A DNA stretch of 64,000 nucleotides, from contig VYZB01000530.1 in the NCBI GenBank assembly GCA_013397455.1, positions 494,022 through 558,021 of the forward strand, given 5' to 3'. Shown here one piece after another: positions 1-13,900 of the stretch. The notes below the pieces were generated by a model that worked only from the letters and a program-made list of their open reading frames with translations, made no database searches and had not been told where the DNA came from. The stretch's first letter is position 1, and every line of letters starts with the position of its first letter. This stretch comes from Crotophaga sulcirostris. Its lineage: Eukaryota; Chordata; Aves; Cuculiformes; Crotophagidae. Made by a program: the position numbers and the translations under genes.

Positions 1-3000
1 AACAATTCTTGTGCACAGTAGTTAAGGCAATTAAGAAGGACCACATCAACTTCCAAACAAACGAAGGTCAATTGTATCAGAACTTGTACATGTGGGAGTA
101 CATGCTCATAGAACCGCTGGAAATGTCCATTTACCTTCCAAACTAGGACAGAAAAGACCAAATTCCAATAATATGGGCTACATTTATTACTAAAAAATTG
201 ACAAAGTGGGTTTCCCATAGCTGCATGAGTAACCAGTATGGCGCTAATCAGTAAAGGACTTAATAGGGGAAGTTGTACATCAGTGAGCACTGCAGTTTAT
301 TCAAGAGTGACAAAGTTGACTGACAGGGTAGCTAGAATTAAGATAATGCAGACTTGAAGCACCTTGAGGACTTTTGTGGTATACATGCACCCATGTCTTT
401 TTTGGAACAACACACAAAAAAAATCCACACGTCAAGTACAGATTTTGCCAATACTTCATATCTGTGAAGTAATAAGGTAAGATCTGTTTCCCCAGAAAAA
501 CTGTTACCAATGGTCTTGTTCATCCTACCTATGGAAGCAAAATTCCAGAGTGAATTACCCCTTGAGCTATTCCATAATCTTTTTCTCAGAAGGACATAGC
601 TAGTTCAGGAGCGCCTGGGTCTTATTTAACAAGTATGAAAAGTAGATGACCAGGAGACTAGACCTAGGAATGAATCCAGAACTAGGTAATTTAGCAAAAT
701 AGGGATGTACTTAAACAGAAGTCTGTGGCTTCCTCACGCCCTCCATGATTCTTTTCAATTTAACTATGCCCTGACAACCCACACTCAGGCAGAATAAGGT
801 TTAATGAAACAGTTGGCAGTTGCAGGATGGTGGTAGCCTGAGCACTTGGCAAGCCGAAAGCAAGATAGGGCTGCTTACAACGCTATTTGTATGCCAGGGT
901 GGTCAACACCATCTGTACTACTGTGACCTGCTGTGACCCAGCACAATATCTGGGTCAGAATTTTCACTGAATGTGAGAAAAACCTCAATCAGTTCTGGTT
1001 TAGACACATCATGCAGACAACTAGAAAATGTACCTGTCATTTCTGGGGCAAATACAAGCAAGGTCCTGACTGAGTGTCCACTGCCAATATAACTGAACCA
1101 GTATAAGAGGGAATTTGCTACTGTGTTACTGCCATAATTTTTACATTCTGATAAAAACAAAATCAATCCTGTCACTTTCCTCTCTCTGTGATTATTATTT
1201 TTAAAAGTCAGCATGAAATATCACCTTTGGTAGTCAAAACACAAACTCCTACAGTCTTTAAGACCTCGGACTCTATTTGCAAAAGTATTTAAAGACGAGT
1301 TCATATACTACCAAATCCTGCACAAATCCTATCTAAATTTCCCTGCAGTTTAAGCAAATGGGGGAAATTATTCTTTGATATGTTTCACTTTGATGGCATC
1401 ATACATCAAAACCTCACTAATCTACATTCCACTTACTTGTGCATTACATGAACAGCCCCAAACTCCCTTTTTTCAGTCTCTCCTTTAAAGATGAAATATA
1501 GAAAATTGCAAGCAGTTTTCATAATAAAAAGACTTCATTTTTACAGCCTGGTTTCCAGTATACATATGAACACTATCACACTCACTGCTGGAACATCTGA
1601 GCAAAGAGAGGTAGATGATGAGGAGGAAGAATGACAGGTTGTGCTCAGTTGTCTGTTTCCCAGCATGATTCCTTTTTTTCTGTATGTGTCCTCTTGATTA
1701 TAAACTTCTCAGGCCAGAAATCATTTTTAGCATCATAGCATACATCAGGTGTTTTGCTAGCACTTAACAAAGAATAACAAAATCACAGACAATTATAGCA
1801 AAACTACAACTGTTAAAATGAATTAATGAAACATTTGTGGGTTAACTACCCTCTGGTTTTCATTATTTATTCACTTTGATGATAATTTGCAAAAGTCTTT
1901 AATTCACCATAGCTCTTCCTATAATTAATGTAAATTAAAAAGGTTCTACTGTAATGCAGTTATTATTATCTTCCCTTGCATAAATGCACACAGTTCTCTA
2001 ATTAAAACATGTTGTACTTTTTAAAACAGATTACCGGGTATAATGGAAACAGAAAACATGAACAAAGTACTCAACTGTTTAGATAAAAGCTAGGAGTATT
2101 GAGAATGACAGAGGTCATTCTTTTTATCTTCAGTTAAAATTAGTTAAATGAAAGAGAGAAATTTTAGTGAGAAAGGAGGAGCAAATGTTGTGTTTTAGAA
2201 GCACTACATTCATACGTATCCATTGAGAATCATTAACAAGCCACTAACCGACCTGTAGATACATTATACAGTTGTATGTTACATACACTAAGGTAAGCTG
2301 CACAAGTGAAAAACAGTAAACTAAGTAAATAACATTTTATAACTTTGAATATAGAAGAAATAATTTTTCCTCCTTATCAGTCTAGCTGATCTTTTCTAAT
2401 AACACACATGATTTTTTTACTCATTGATTACAAATATTACACAACAGTATTTTAAAAGTGCTCTAGGAAAAATCATTCACAATAGAAATGTAAAAAACAT
2501 GGGCAATCAAAATATTAATAAGCAATTTTCCTTTTTCATGCCTTTGTTTTTATGTTCTATAGTTTTCATGTTCAGTGTCTTTCTGAATTTCAGACTTATG
2601 TATACCTTAACTGATGATTTAGCTTTTATATATAAATGAAGGTTGTCATGTCACAACATTTGGAAAGTATGCAATTTTCTGAATGAAAAGTGATATCAAG
2701 TTCACCCATTCTGTCTTTTATTTATATTGGCTTAACTTTTGATTTTCTAGTATTTGGGAGGAAAAACAAGAATTGTGAAGTCTTATCATTCTCACAGTTG
2801 GACTTGTTACACTACCACTGCCATCAAAATTAACTGAAGAAAAGAACTGTAACACATATGTCTTTTAAGAAATTTTCCTCATCAGGTGTCTTCTGATGTT
2901 TCTGTGGTCATATTAGTTCCCTTTCAAGCTCATGCTCAAGTCTAGTTGTCCAGAATGACTGCTTGTTGGTTCACACTTTTGCTCAACTGCAGAACAAAGT

Positions 3001-6000
3001 GACTGGATCTTCAGACAGAAATGCTGTCAAGAGGTACCAGCAGAAGCTGGCTTGTGTTCAGGTCCCAATTCTACAGGTTGTCTGGGTGCAACAAACAGTT
3101 GACTGTCTCAACAGGGCTCGCCCATGCTTCCTTGAACTTGACCAACCTGTATTAGCCATATTGTGCTTTTGCTGCTTTTCCAGGTGGTATGAGATGTGCC
3201 AGCAGCATCTGGATTTCCTTATTCATTTTCCTTTTTAACACTGTTTCTGAAAAAAATGAGTACATTCACCTTGTTAAAGCTTTTGTTATGGCAGCATGAT
3301 CAGCTCCCTAAAGAGGAAGAACAGCAGGGTGCTGTATTCAGGCAAGGAAGACTGTATAGGCAACACGAAATGATTCCCAGAGGGATACAGTAAGGGTTTT
3401 TTAAAGAAGGGGGAAAGGGGAGGAATAAAAGGAAAAACAACTGTAAAACCAAAGATAAATGCTATTGTTAGGATTAATAAAAAAAAGGAATTCTCCAGGA
3501 TAAACCTGATCCCAGAAAATGAGAGAGCACTCACATCTCAGGACATACTTAGCACTAAATGGAGGGGAGACAGGAGGCTGAAGAAAAGTGGAGGAATCCC
3601 TGGTTAAATGAAAAGACGGAGAGGAAAGAAAGGAGTGATCCACTGATGGAGAAGGAAGGCAAGAATATGGATGAGGAAACTGTAGTGGGTAATTGTGTTC
3701 GTAGCTATGGAAGTCCAGCCTACAAAGTTGGGACATATGCAGATGATGCATCTTGCTGCAAGTTTACATATACCTGCATAAACTTTCTTTCCTCTTCCTG
3801 GCTGCAGAAAGGACAGGACAGGTGGGTCTGCAGTAAGGCACTATGTACTCTATACATGCTCTTACAAAGTTGTGCAGAGTTTCTCACCAGGCGTAGGTTG
3901 TAGTGATAGCTGTAAATATCTTCACAGCCACAGAGGAGCAGATATATCAGCCTATGTAAACAGATACCATATGACCAGTGTGTTATGCAGTGCTGTGCTG
4001 AATGGGGGAGGACTACACTAGCAACAGTAATCATGGGAATTAGAGACAAGCATGACCTATGCGGAAAAAAGCAATCAGTTTGGAGGTCAAGTGATTTATT
4101 TATTTGTGGAAAGATTTGTGGTCCTTTGTCAGAGACTTTCTACAAATGAAAGACAGTGAAACAATTTTTTTGAGATAGATAATACCAGTTATGAAGGAGT
4201 CAAAGAGAGGAAAATCTTTTGACAGTTAAAAATTATTACTATATGTCAGTGTTTTCCTAAATGTTAGGAATACTCTTAACTCAAATCTGAGTGTTATGAC
4301 TTGAGCACATCTCTACCATTTGCAGATCTGTGAGTTGAATATTTTCTGTTCTTAAGTATTTTCTGAGACACCTTAGAAGAAAAGAGAGAATATTCTATGC
4401 CAAGAAATAAGATATTCAAACAAAAATTCAATGTTTCTAGTCTGATTTCTTTTTAAATAGAAAAAGATAATTGTAGAAAATCTGTCACTATATGAACAGC
4501 TTCCAGGAATGATTGACTTCTCTTACCTAGAAAATCTATTTATATTTATATATTTTTTCCATCTGTAATAGTATTTCTGAAGTGTTTCATTGTCTTCCTC
4601 TTTTCATTTTTTTTAATCCTTCATGAGGCTAAGCACAAAATTTAGATTTCCTTAAAAAACAATCAGTGCTAGGGTGGCAAGGATCTCTAACCTACAGCTC
4701 AAAAATGAAGGTGAGGAGGTGAAAGGCTTCTACTTTTCTCCAGATTTGTGATTTTTACCTTTGTGTACCCTGTAAGTCTTCTCAGTTGACATCAATCAGC
4801 AACCTGCTAGTGGTATAAGTGAAGCTACACTAATTTACACTCAGAGAGAATCAGGTTCATAATGTGTTAAACGTACTAAATTAGGAATGAATGTGATATT
4901 AGATTTGAATTCCAAATGAGTACAGCATCAATTTTTTCTTTCTTATCTGACAATTGCAAAGTTAGAGACATTGTACGTGAAAAAGAATAATGTTACACTT
5001 ATTTTGAGCAGTTGACAGACATGGCTGGAAGTCTGATATGATTAATACCTTAATAATAGGGCTTCAGTAAGTTAGTCCCAATAGATTCCCAACCTAGAGA
5101 GAGCACCAAGATACTGCTAATAGTTAAGTGACTTTTGTTAGATAATAAATTCCATCTTTAGCTCTGTTTTACCAAGGAACTTTTATAATGCATTAAAACC
5201 AAATGAATTAATGAGGTCTCTTACACACAAGTGAGTGCAGAGGAGCTGTTAGCAAGAGCTTTCGAACTCCATTTTTCACCAAAAATAATCTACAAATTCA
5301 TCTTTATACTCATTTCCTTACCAAAACCTTGAGACTTTTTCCTTGAGATAAGTATTCAGATATGGTGGATTTTTTTCTTTCTTTATAGGACACCTGTAGA
5401 GGTGTTGCTGGACACCAGGTAGGAAAAAGCCAAGGATAACTTCAAATGCACAGTGGCAAAGTAGGGCCAAAAATAATCACAAAATCCTACTTATTGTGTT
5501 TCATGCCTGAAGGACTCAGGTCCTTTTCATTGCCCTCACTACACTTCAGGGCAAGGAGTATCTTTATACTGACAGAAATTCAAAACTTTTAGGAAGGGCT
5601 TGGCTACATGTTCCTCTTTTCTGCATCAGTCAGCAAACATAGAGCAGCCCAACTTAAACAATAGTATCATTCCAGGAATTGTCCTTATCCAGATAACACA
5701 GTTCCAGGAATGATTAATTATTTATTACTTATTTATTACTTGCTTTACAACAGCTTTACAGACAGACGTTTCAGCCGAGCCAATAAGAAATTTCGCTGCA
5801 CATTCAGATCTGAGAGCTCAAGTCTTGCTCTGGCAGACACAAGCAGACAGCTCAGCCCTCAGGGGCTATCTGGGTATTCACACTGGAGAGTCAGAAGCAG
5901 TAGTACAGGTGCTGACCATTCAATTTTTTTATGTGGCTTTGCTTTATAGGCTGGTATGCCTTTAGGAGATGGACTATCCAGGCTTGTAAGTGCCAAAATG

Positions 6001-6060
6001 GAGAAGTTCTGGTTGTGATAAGAATTGTATGGAATTGGGCACTGTGCATGCATTTTATTA
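1..6060. other. Unassigned AT-rich non-coding DNA
   Basis: No exon, repeat family or RNA gene is recognised here. A purine-rich stretch runs from about 3405 to 3690. A small direct repeat of an 11-base ATTTATTACTT-like unit lies near 5716-5741. The longest open frames are about 90-116 codons (for example 2963-3238 on plus and 3401-3751 on minus). They overlap each other on both strands and resemble no family I know, so I do not call them genes. Confidence 0.6.
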
Positions 6061-6871
6061 GAATCACAGAATCATAGAATCATCTATGTTGGAAAACACC
6101 TTTAAGATCACTGAGTTTAACCCTTAACCTAGCACTACCAACTTCACTGCTAAACCATGTTCCCAAGAACCACATCTACACATCTTTTAAAAAACTTCCA
6201 GAGATGATGACTCAATCAATTCACTGGGCAGTCTGTTACAATGCTTGACAATGCTTTCAGTGAAGAGTTTTTTCTTAAAATCCAGCCTAAATCTCCCCTG
6301 GCATAACCTGAGGACATTTCCTCTCATCCTGTCACTTGTTATTTGGGAGAAGAGACCAACACCTGCATCGCTATAGGTAGTTGTAGAGAGTAATAAGGTC
6401 TCCCCTCAGCACCCTTTTCTCCAGACTAAACAGCCCAAGTCCCCTCTTAAGAACTGTGCTCCAGACCGTTCACCAGCTTCATTGCCATTCTTTGCACACA
6501 CACCAGCAGCACAGTATCTTTCTTGTTGTGAATGGCCCAAAACTGAACACAATATTCATGATGCAGCTTCACCAGTGCCAAGCATAGGGGGATGATCATT
6601 TCCCTACTCCTGCTGTCCACACTATTTCTCATACAAGCCAGGATGCTGTTGACCTTCTTGGCCACCTGGGCTCACTACTGGCTCATATTCAGTTGGCTAC
6701 AGGTCCTTTTCCACCAGGCAGCTTTCCAGTCATTCATCCCCAAGCCTGTATCATTGCATAAGGTTGTTCTGACCCAAGTGCAGGACCCAGCTCTTGGCCT
6801 TGTTAAACCTCGTACAATTGACCTTGACTTATCAATCCAGCCTGTTCAGATGCTCTCAGGGCCGGTACATA

Positions 6872-7231
6872 CTACATGATGGAAATCAAGAGAATATGTT
6901 CCATGACTGTCCCAGGCACAGAAGTCAGACTGAGAGGCTTGTAGTTCCCCGGATCATCTTTCCAGCCCTTCTTGTAGATGGGCATCACATTTGCTGACCT
7001 CCAGTCATCTGGGACCTCTCCTGTTAACCAGGACTGCTGATAAATGATGGAAAGTGGTCTGGTAAGCACTCCCACCAGCTCCTTCAGTACTCTTGGGTGG
7101 ATCTCATCCAGCCTCATAGACTTGTATGTGTCTAGGTGGTGTAGCAGGTTGCTAACAATCTCCTCTTGGATTATGGAGGCTTCTTTCTGCTCCCTATCAT
7201 TGTGTACCAGCTTAGGGGGCTGAGTGCCCAA
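6872..7231 (-). pseudogene. CR1 ORF2 reverse transcriptase fragment (fingers region)
   Basis: This is a 119-codon open stretch inside the minus-strand CR1. It carries the conserved CR1 block SWLTGEVPDDW, then PIYKKG, then DPGNYKPLSLTSVPGTVME. That block lies just upstream of the catalytic palm in intact copies. The frame ends where the palm should begin, and the flanking sequence jumps to the ORF2 C-terminal region, which shows a deletion of the catalytic part. Its first methionine is not a true start. It is a relic rather than a gene. Confidence 0.88.
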
Positions 7232-7531
7232 AGAACAATCGGTCTTAATATTAAATACTGAAGGAAAAAAACATTATGTACCTCAGTCTTTCCCTCATCC
7301 TTTGTCACTAGATTTCTCCTCGCATCCAGTAAAGAGTGGAGATTCTCTTTTGCCCTGTTTTTACTGCTAATGTGTTTGTGGAAACAGGTTTTTTTTGTCC
7401 TTTACAGCAGTAGCCAGTTTAAGTTTTAGTTGGGCTTTGACCTTTCTAATTTTCTCCTTGCATAACCTCACAACATCCTTTTAGGCCTCCTGAGTTGCCT
7501 GTCCCTTCTTCCACAGGTCATAAATTTGTCC

Positions 7532-7551
7532 TTTTTTTTTTTTTTTTTTTT
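7532..7551. repeat. Poly(T) run, 20 bases
   Basis: Twenty consecutive T residues lie inside the CR1 copy, at a place where CR1 ORF2 has a short T-rich (on the other strand A-rich) tract. It probably grew by slippage after insertion. Confidence 0.95.
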
Positions 7552-7790
7552 CTGACTTCCAACAAAACCAAAGCTCTCTGTTCAGCCAGGACAGTTTCTT
7601 CCCCATCAGTTCAACTTACAGCACATGGGGATGTCATGCTCCTGTGCCTTTAAGATTTCCTTCTTGAAGAATGTCCAACCTTCCTGCACTCCCTTGCCCT
7701 TCAGGTGTGCCTCCCAAGGGACTCATTCAACCATGATCCTAAACAGGCCAAAGTCTACCCTCCAGAAGTTCAAGATGGAAGTTGATTTTC

Positions 7791-10439
7791 CTTTCAAATT
7801 ATTTCTATTCAGAAGTTAATCATTATAAGGTATACTTTTATTACAAAGTGGATTAGTCTACTTAATTGTGAACTTACTTATTCATCTTCCTACTTTGAGA
7901 GGATTTATTCTGCTTTCTCCTTCTATTTGAGCAATAATTTAGTTTGAAGGCTATCTCCAAAGCACACTACTGGCTGCTGTTCATTATCCAGTGGTGAACT
8001 TAGCATGTGGATATCAACTCCAAAGCGAGTTATATTTAAGTTGTCTTAAACCGACAAAAGTGATCAGATATAACAAAGAGGTGATTTTACACTTTAAAAC
8101 TGTAAAAATGTAGGTTAGTCACATTTTGACTGCAGTTTGAAATATTCCACTTATTTTTTCCACAAGTTTCATTAAGCCTTGGATTTGAGCTCATAAATCA
8201 ATGCTAGCATACTAGTGCTTTTAATGGGTACTCTCTTTGCAAGTTAAACATTCTAGTAAATTGCTCAAACACAGTCTTGAAAGGTTAAACACAGCTTTGA
8301 AATACTTCTCATGTTAGGCAAGGTTGTCATAAGCTTTCAACATAACCATAAAAAGGCCAAAGCCTTGAAACTACAAATGTGTTATAATAACCAATTTCAT
8401 TGCTATAGTCTTGGTAATCATTATGATGATTCAAATATCCATCATTGTATTCATGGAGATTTTCAATTCCTGCATGCATTATTTTTTATCTTTTGGGCCA
8501 TCTCATTTTCAAAGTTTCAGAAATATTTTTAGTTGCAGAACAGATGAACCGCAGACTGTTTGTCAACACATCCTTCCTGTCTACTCACTGTGAGTAGCAA
8601 CATCATCCTCTCACTAACAAGTGCCTTCTTTTTTAATGCTCAGTGAAATCGAATGAGTATGAGCTAAATATTTAATGCATATAGACTATCTGAGAAAATC
8701 TTTGTCTCAATCTTACTCCTGTTAATAGCTGTAAGGCTACATCTTATTTAAACATACAATGTGAATGCAATAGGACATGTATACTTATAGGAGGTTTCCC
8801 ACTGTTTTCTCAACATATTGCTCAGTCTGTACAAATTACCTGTCTCTTCTGAAGATGCCAGTTGCCCCAAACTTTTTGATGTTCGCTGACAGTAATTACT
8901 AGTAAAATAATTCACCCAGTGATCATCAAGACAGTCCATGCAACCACCATCAATAACACTAATCATTGCTTCACTGCTCCGTGAAACATTTGAGAGCCTA
9001 ATATTCAGTTCTTAGATATCTCACACACTTCCATGTCTCTTTACTCCTCTCAAGACAAACAGCAAACACCTGACTTCTGCTGATGAATCCATTCCGGAAT
9101 AGTAATGCTCCAAAGGGAGACTTGCCGCATGGATTGGACAGAAAGCTGGGAGGCAGGAGTTCCTCACATCTAATTTTGACATTCATTTATATTTTCTTTA
9201 TATTCATCTGTGAGTATGTCAGATTACCACAACTTCATGGTAAATAGCTGTGGTCCTGAAAACATGTTAATACTGTAAAAGGGAACTGTCCTTAAAAGCA
9301 AAGCAGAAAGAGCTCAAGACATCTCCTGCAGTGAGACTAACACTCATCAGGTCACAAGGGCACTGCTTGAAATACCTAAATTGGTCTAAAAATTCTAAGT
9401 ACTACCTACAGTACTTTGCTATTAGGCTAAAAACATGCAATAATAAATGGTGAAACAAATACTGTTTCTTAATTTATCAGAATTAGGGGAGCATTTAGTT
9501 TTCACTCCTGAGAGTAGTAATAATCATATTAACTCAGAAAATTATAGTTAAATGGAAGATATATTTAGAAATAATGTATGTAATTTGTGCGTTGTGTATT
9601 TCAAATCCACAGAGAAGAACTACTAAATGAGGCAGCGAGCACCAACAATGGGATATTGTACAATTAGACAGCTCAGCGATTACCTCAAATGAACTTGACA
9701 CACTTAGTTACTCACTTGCAAGATTAAGCAAAGTGTACAAGAGAGGAAGCATAACTACCACAAGATGATCACTTACACAGGTGAACTAGAGAACACCACA
9801 GCAACAGCAATGGTCGAAACACCACAGGAGACTGAGAAACGCTATATGCAATACCTCTACCCTCTGGAACAGCTTTATGATTACTATTTCATAGAACTAT
9901 CCAGAGGAAAAAAAAAATGTTATGCAGTTCTGCAGGGTAGCAATCTAGCTCATTGCTCCTGTTCAGCAGCCTGGTTTATGTGAATTAAAAATCACAGAGC
10001 TACTTTGTATCTGAGAAATGGCATTCTTCACACATTATAATCTGATAGTTGAGCACATAATTAAAACAGGCTCTCATACCTTGTACCTATTCAGAGGAAT
10101 TTTGACAAAAAAAAGAAAATTATCAAGTACTGCAAAAATAAGAATATGACTTTGTGAGTTAATGTCTTTCAAATCTGAGTATTTTCAAAGTAGCAGACCT
10201 CAGGAATAGTAGGAAAATTCTTCAGATTTTACTTTTGTCCTCCATATTCTGTGAAGTTGTTCTCCGTACTTGTTGTCATTTTTTTTCAAAGAGAAGCAGA
10301 TAAAAAAATAATGCATTATTCTATTCACCAGTGTTTTATAGTACACTGACAGTTTCAGCACCAGTTTCTCTAAGACTTCATGTTTTACTCCACAAATAAA
10401 CAATTTCCATGATATGTCCTTGCCTTCAGAACCAGTGTA
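7791..10439. other. Unassigned AT-rich non-coding DNA
   Basis: No recognisable gene, RNA or repeat family is seen between the two CR1 copies. The short open frames here (60-73 codons) have stops close by, match no known domain, and have no supporting splice or promoter context. Confidence 0.6.
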
Positions 10440-10959
10440 GGCTTCTTCTTAGGCTGCACCTTGAATACTGTGTTCAGTTTTGAGCCCTTCACTACAAGAA
10501 AGATATTGCACTGCAAAGGAGGGCAATGAAGCTGGTGAAGTGTGGAGCACAAGTCTTATGAGGAGCAACTGAGAGAACTGAGGTTGTTTAGTCTAGAGAA
10601 AGGAAGGATGAGGGAACACCTTATAACTCTCTACAACTATCTGAAAGGAGGTTGTAGTGAGGTGGATGTTGGTCTCCTCTCCCAGGCAAGAAGTGATAGG
10701 ATGAGAGGAAATAGCCTCAAGTTGTGCCAAGGGAGGTTTAGATTGGATATTAAGGAATATTACTTCACTGAATGGATCGTCAAGCATTGTAACAGGCTGC
10801 CCAGTGAAGTGTCACCATTCCTGGAGGTATCTAAAAGACATGTAGATGTGGCAGTTAAGGATGTGGTTTAGTGGTGAACATGGCAATGTTAGGTTTACAA
10901 TTTGACTTGGTGATCATAAAGGTCTTTTCCAATCTAAATGATTCTGTGATGTGGTGATT
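10440..10959 (+). mobile_element. CR1 retrotransposon 3' end, 5'-truncated
   Basis: This plus-strand copy keeps only the ORF2 C-terminus and the short 3' UTR. It starts in the block encoding LEYCVQF and runs through an open C-terminal frame to a stop at about 10871. The 3' UTR (GGTCTTTTCCAATCTAAATG) follows, ending in a worn ATTCTGTGAT-type tail near 10959. Severe 5' truncation is the usual CR1 insertion product. The closely related copy at 14694-15105 covers the same part of ORF2. Confidence 0.95.
10542..10871 (+). pseudogene. CR1 ORF2 C-terminal remnant
   Basis: This is 109 codons free of stops, with the CR1 C-terminal signature in order: SYEEQLRELRLFSLEKGRM, LYNYLKGGCSEVDVGLLSQ, and WIVKHCNRLPSEV. 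It ends at the natural ORF2 stop. There is no promoter or true start, because the frame is the tail of a protein normally near 1,000 residues. Its openness probably reflects moderate age rather than selection. The 14730-15023 frame is a paralogous fragment. Confidence 0.9.
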
Positions 10960-13900
10960 CTTGTTTGAAAACTATTTAAAACTATTAACAAATAAATATA
11001 GATTTGCTTTATATACATATATATTTTCCTCAAACAAAATAGTGGCACCTTTACAACAACATGGCCAGTGGATTTCTCAATCTTCTGCTTTTCTAGCTTC
11101 ATAAAGAAGGTTTTCCTCTGCTTAGAATAGGATTGTTACTAAAGGAGAATTTTCAAAAACAGCCAGAACAGGTCATAACCCATTTTCTGTGAAACTGTAT
11201 ATAGAACTGTCCTGAAGTTTCGTTCTATTTGAATGTGATTGACTTAGTTTATAAAAACTTTTATCTAGAAGTGTATAAAAGTGGGTTATTTTATGCTTTG
11301 TAGTATTCATAACATTTGGGATTGTACACGACAATATGGAGAATGGGATTGCTAACACCTGCTGCTACCTGGCAGATTTAGTGGTCTGAATTGTCAAGAT
11401 TTCCTGATAGAAATTTATTACCAGCACTTTCTCTTTAGAGTTAATGTGGTTTCCACCCATAGAAAAAAGTAAACACAGTTTACTTTTGTTAAAATGCATA
11501 TGAAATTAAATCAAACCCTTAAAATCTACCTAGATAAAAAAAAAAAATTATTCTTCCCTTATAATGTACCTGATGTATTTTGGCTTAATACAATAAAAGC
11601 ATTGCTCAGTCTGGCTTATCTTGTAATTATATACATTAATAATTACAAATTTTCTCTGTCAGCAAAAAGGTATAAAAAACTCCCCTTGACTATCACCAGG
11701 ATTAGCACAAAAACATTTAAAATTCAAGTAGACAAGTAAGTACTGAAACTATGTAGCTTTCCCTCAATTTTTTAATTAAGAACTAATAAGAATTAATTAT
11801 CTAAGTGAAGGACATGAAAATAGGCTTAAAACACAGGAAAGATTTAAACAGGAAAGATAATAAAACACTGCAGCAAAAGTAAGAGAGTTATGGATGAAAT
11901 ATCCAGTTAGCTGTAGTGTACAATGCACTACTAAGAGTGTAGGATTTTCTGGTGACAGTCATTTCACATATTACCACATCTGTCAAATTCCAGTATAAAA
12001 TTACAATGCACAGCATCCTTTTAAAGGAGATATAGTCTCAATGACTGCTGTTTAGCTCCAATTTCACACTAGCGTAATTCCATATGGACATTATGGGAAA
12101 CAAGTGGAGGAGAGCAGCTATGAATGAAAGGTTGTAGCTAATTTAAAGAAGAGGAGAAAAATATTGACTGCAATAAAGAGCTAGAGGCAGTTTAAAACCA
12201 TATACAGACATGAGGGAAAAATGAAATCAGGGAAACAGCACAAGGAAAATGTAGTCTTCCTAGTCTGACACCTGTAGTTTAATTTGAAGTGTTTAAGATA
12301 ATACTTTTCATTAAGTTCACAAATGCGATTTAAATAATGAAACATTAGTAATATGAGGTTCCCCACTGCGTTGATCTACTATTAAATCTCTGCAAGAAAG
12401 CAAAGAGATACAGGTTGGAAAATCAGTGGTGTGAAAATTAATGAGCTTTCTCTATGCTGATCAGCAGTTACCATCCCTCTACGAGTTGCTGATTTATATT
12501 CACTTTAAACAAGTTAGAATTTTAGTCTAAGCAACTCCAATGTCATTTCTGTATATGGGAGTCTTAGACTTGGTACAACAACTGCAGAAGAGATGTTTTA
12601 AATTAATATTATCTCCTTTCTTTCAACTTCTTCCACAATATCATTCCTTCTTCTGCATCCAATAATAACATGCTATATTCTAATAATTGCATTAACACTG
12701 AAACCTTTGCTGGCCTTCCTAGTGTTAGACTGCAAATCCATATTCTTTACTTACTTCAACACTCAAAAGTAGAAAACATTAGTCCTAGTTCCTAAATTTC
12801 TAATATTTGGTGCACTTTAGAAAGAGTCTAGTGATAATTCAAAATTCTTAGATGTGACTGAAGTAAAAGCATAAACTCAATTTGAAAATGCACAGTAAAT
12901 TCAGTGCAATTCAATAAAGTCTGTATAGGCAAATATACTTTACTAGAAGTTAGAAAATCAACTGGATAAACCATTCCCAAATAATTGTTTCAATGATAAA
13001 GATAGAAATTTAGAAATAAAACCTTTCATTTGCACAAACTACTTTTAATGTAGATTTCATTAAAGGTTTCTTAGATCCAAGATTAAAAAAAAAAAAGCCA
13101 TCAGCCACTTGAAGCTAGCCAGGTAAAGTGTCCAGTTTTTAAGCAAAGTACTAACAACTCGAGTGTGTATCTTTTCTCTCTCTCTCTCTCTTTCTTTCTC
13201 CTTCTCTCTCCCTCTCTCTCTCACACACACAGATACATTCTTACATAAGTGGACTAAAGAACAACTCCATGAAATACCTTTATAAAGGTATTCTTTGCAC
13301 TTAATCCTTAAATGTTACTGACATGAAGGAGACAAAGTCAAATTCTCTGCTTTGAATGAGAATGAAGGATCAGGAGAAGCAGAGAGATGTCATCTGACCA
13401 TCACAGATGAAATCCGAATCCTTACTTCACACAGAAATGCTAATTGCCTGTGTGTGTATGTGTGCACATGTATAAGCATATTGAGTTTGCTTTCTTTTAA
13501 AATCAATAATGTTCATAGATGGTTTTTTTCAAGAGAACAATGGGATTTGACACCTATCCCCATGCATACTCCAACATTTTATGCATTCACTTTGAATTAT
13601 TTTCATTGTGTATTGTGTATTGGTTAAGTAAACTAGCATAGTATTTCATCAATTTCTACTCATATCCAAATTGCCTGCTTCATATTATTTCAATATACGG
13701 TGCAAGAAAGACAATTAAAGTTATACTAGATATACAAGAACTAAAAAAATGTATCTGAGAAAATAATTTTTCCTCTCTCATATTTCTCATAGTTCTACTA
13801 AAATGCTTAATTATCCAAACAGGAAGGATAACCTGTGTTCTATTCCTGAATCCAGAAACATTAAAATTTCATCATTAGAATTTCTGATAAGACACAAATA

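Larger units (their letters stand above)
6061..7790 (-). mobile_element. CR1 non-LTR retrotransposon, 5'-truncated and internally deleted
   Basis: The element lies on the minus strand. Its 3' end is at 6061, where the reverse complement of the CR1 tail (GAATCACAGAATCATAGAATC) opens the repeat. Moving toward 7790, the minus strand reads 3' UTR, then the ORF2 C-terminus (6447-6665, with the motif EYCVQFW), then a fragment of the 5' part of the reverse transcriptase (6872-7231, with SWLTGEVPDDW and DPGNYKPLSLTSVPG). Further upstream ORF2 sequence, broken by stops and shifts, reaches about 7790. The reverse transcriptase core, including the catalytic Asp-Asp box, is absent, so a deletion joins the two blocks near 6850-6880. 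A 20-base T run sits at 7532-7551. CR1 normally encodes an endonuclease and reverse transcriptase and inserts with 5' truncation. This copy cannot do either. Confidence 0.93.

Noticed and set aside
3286..4049. Several overlapping frames on both strands near 3.3-4.0 kb
   Set aside because: They lie over a purine-rich tract with few stops. None resembles a protein family and they exclude one another.
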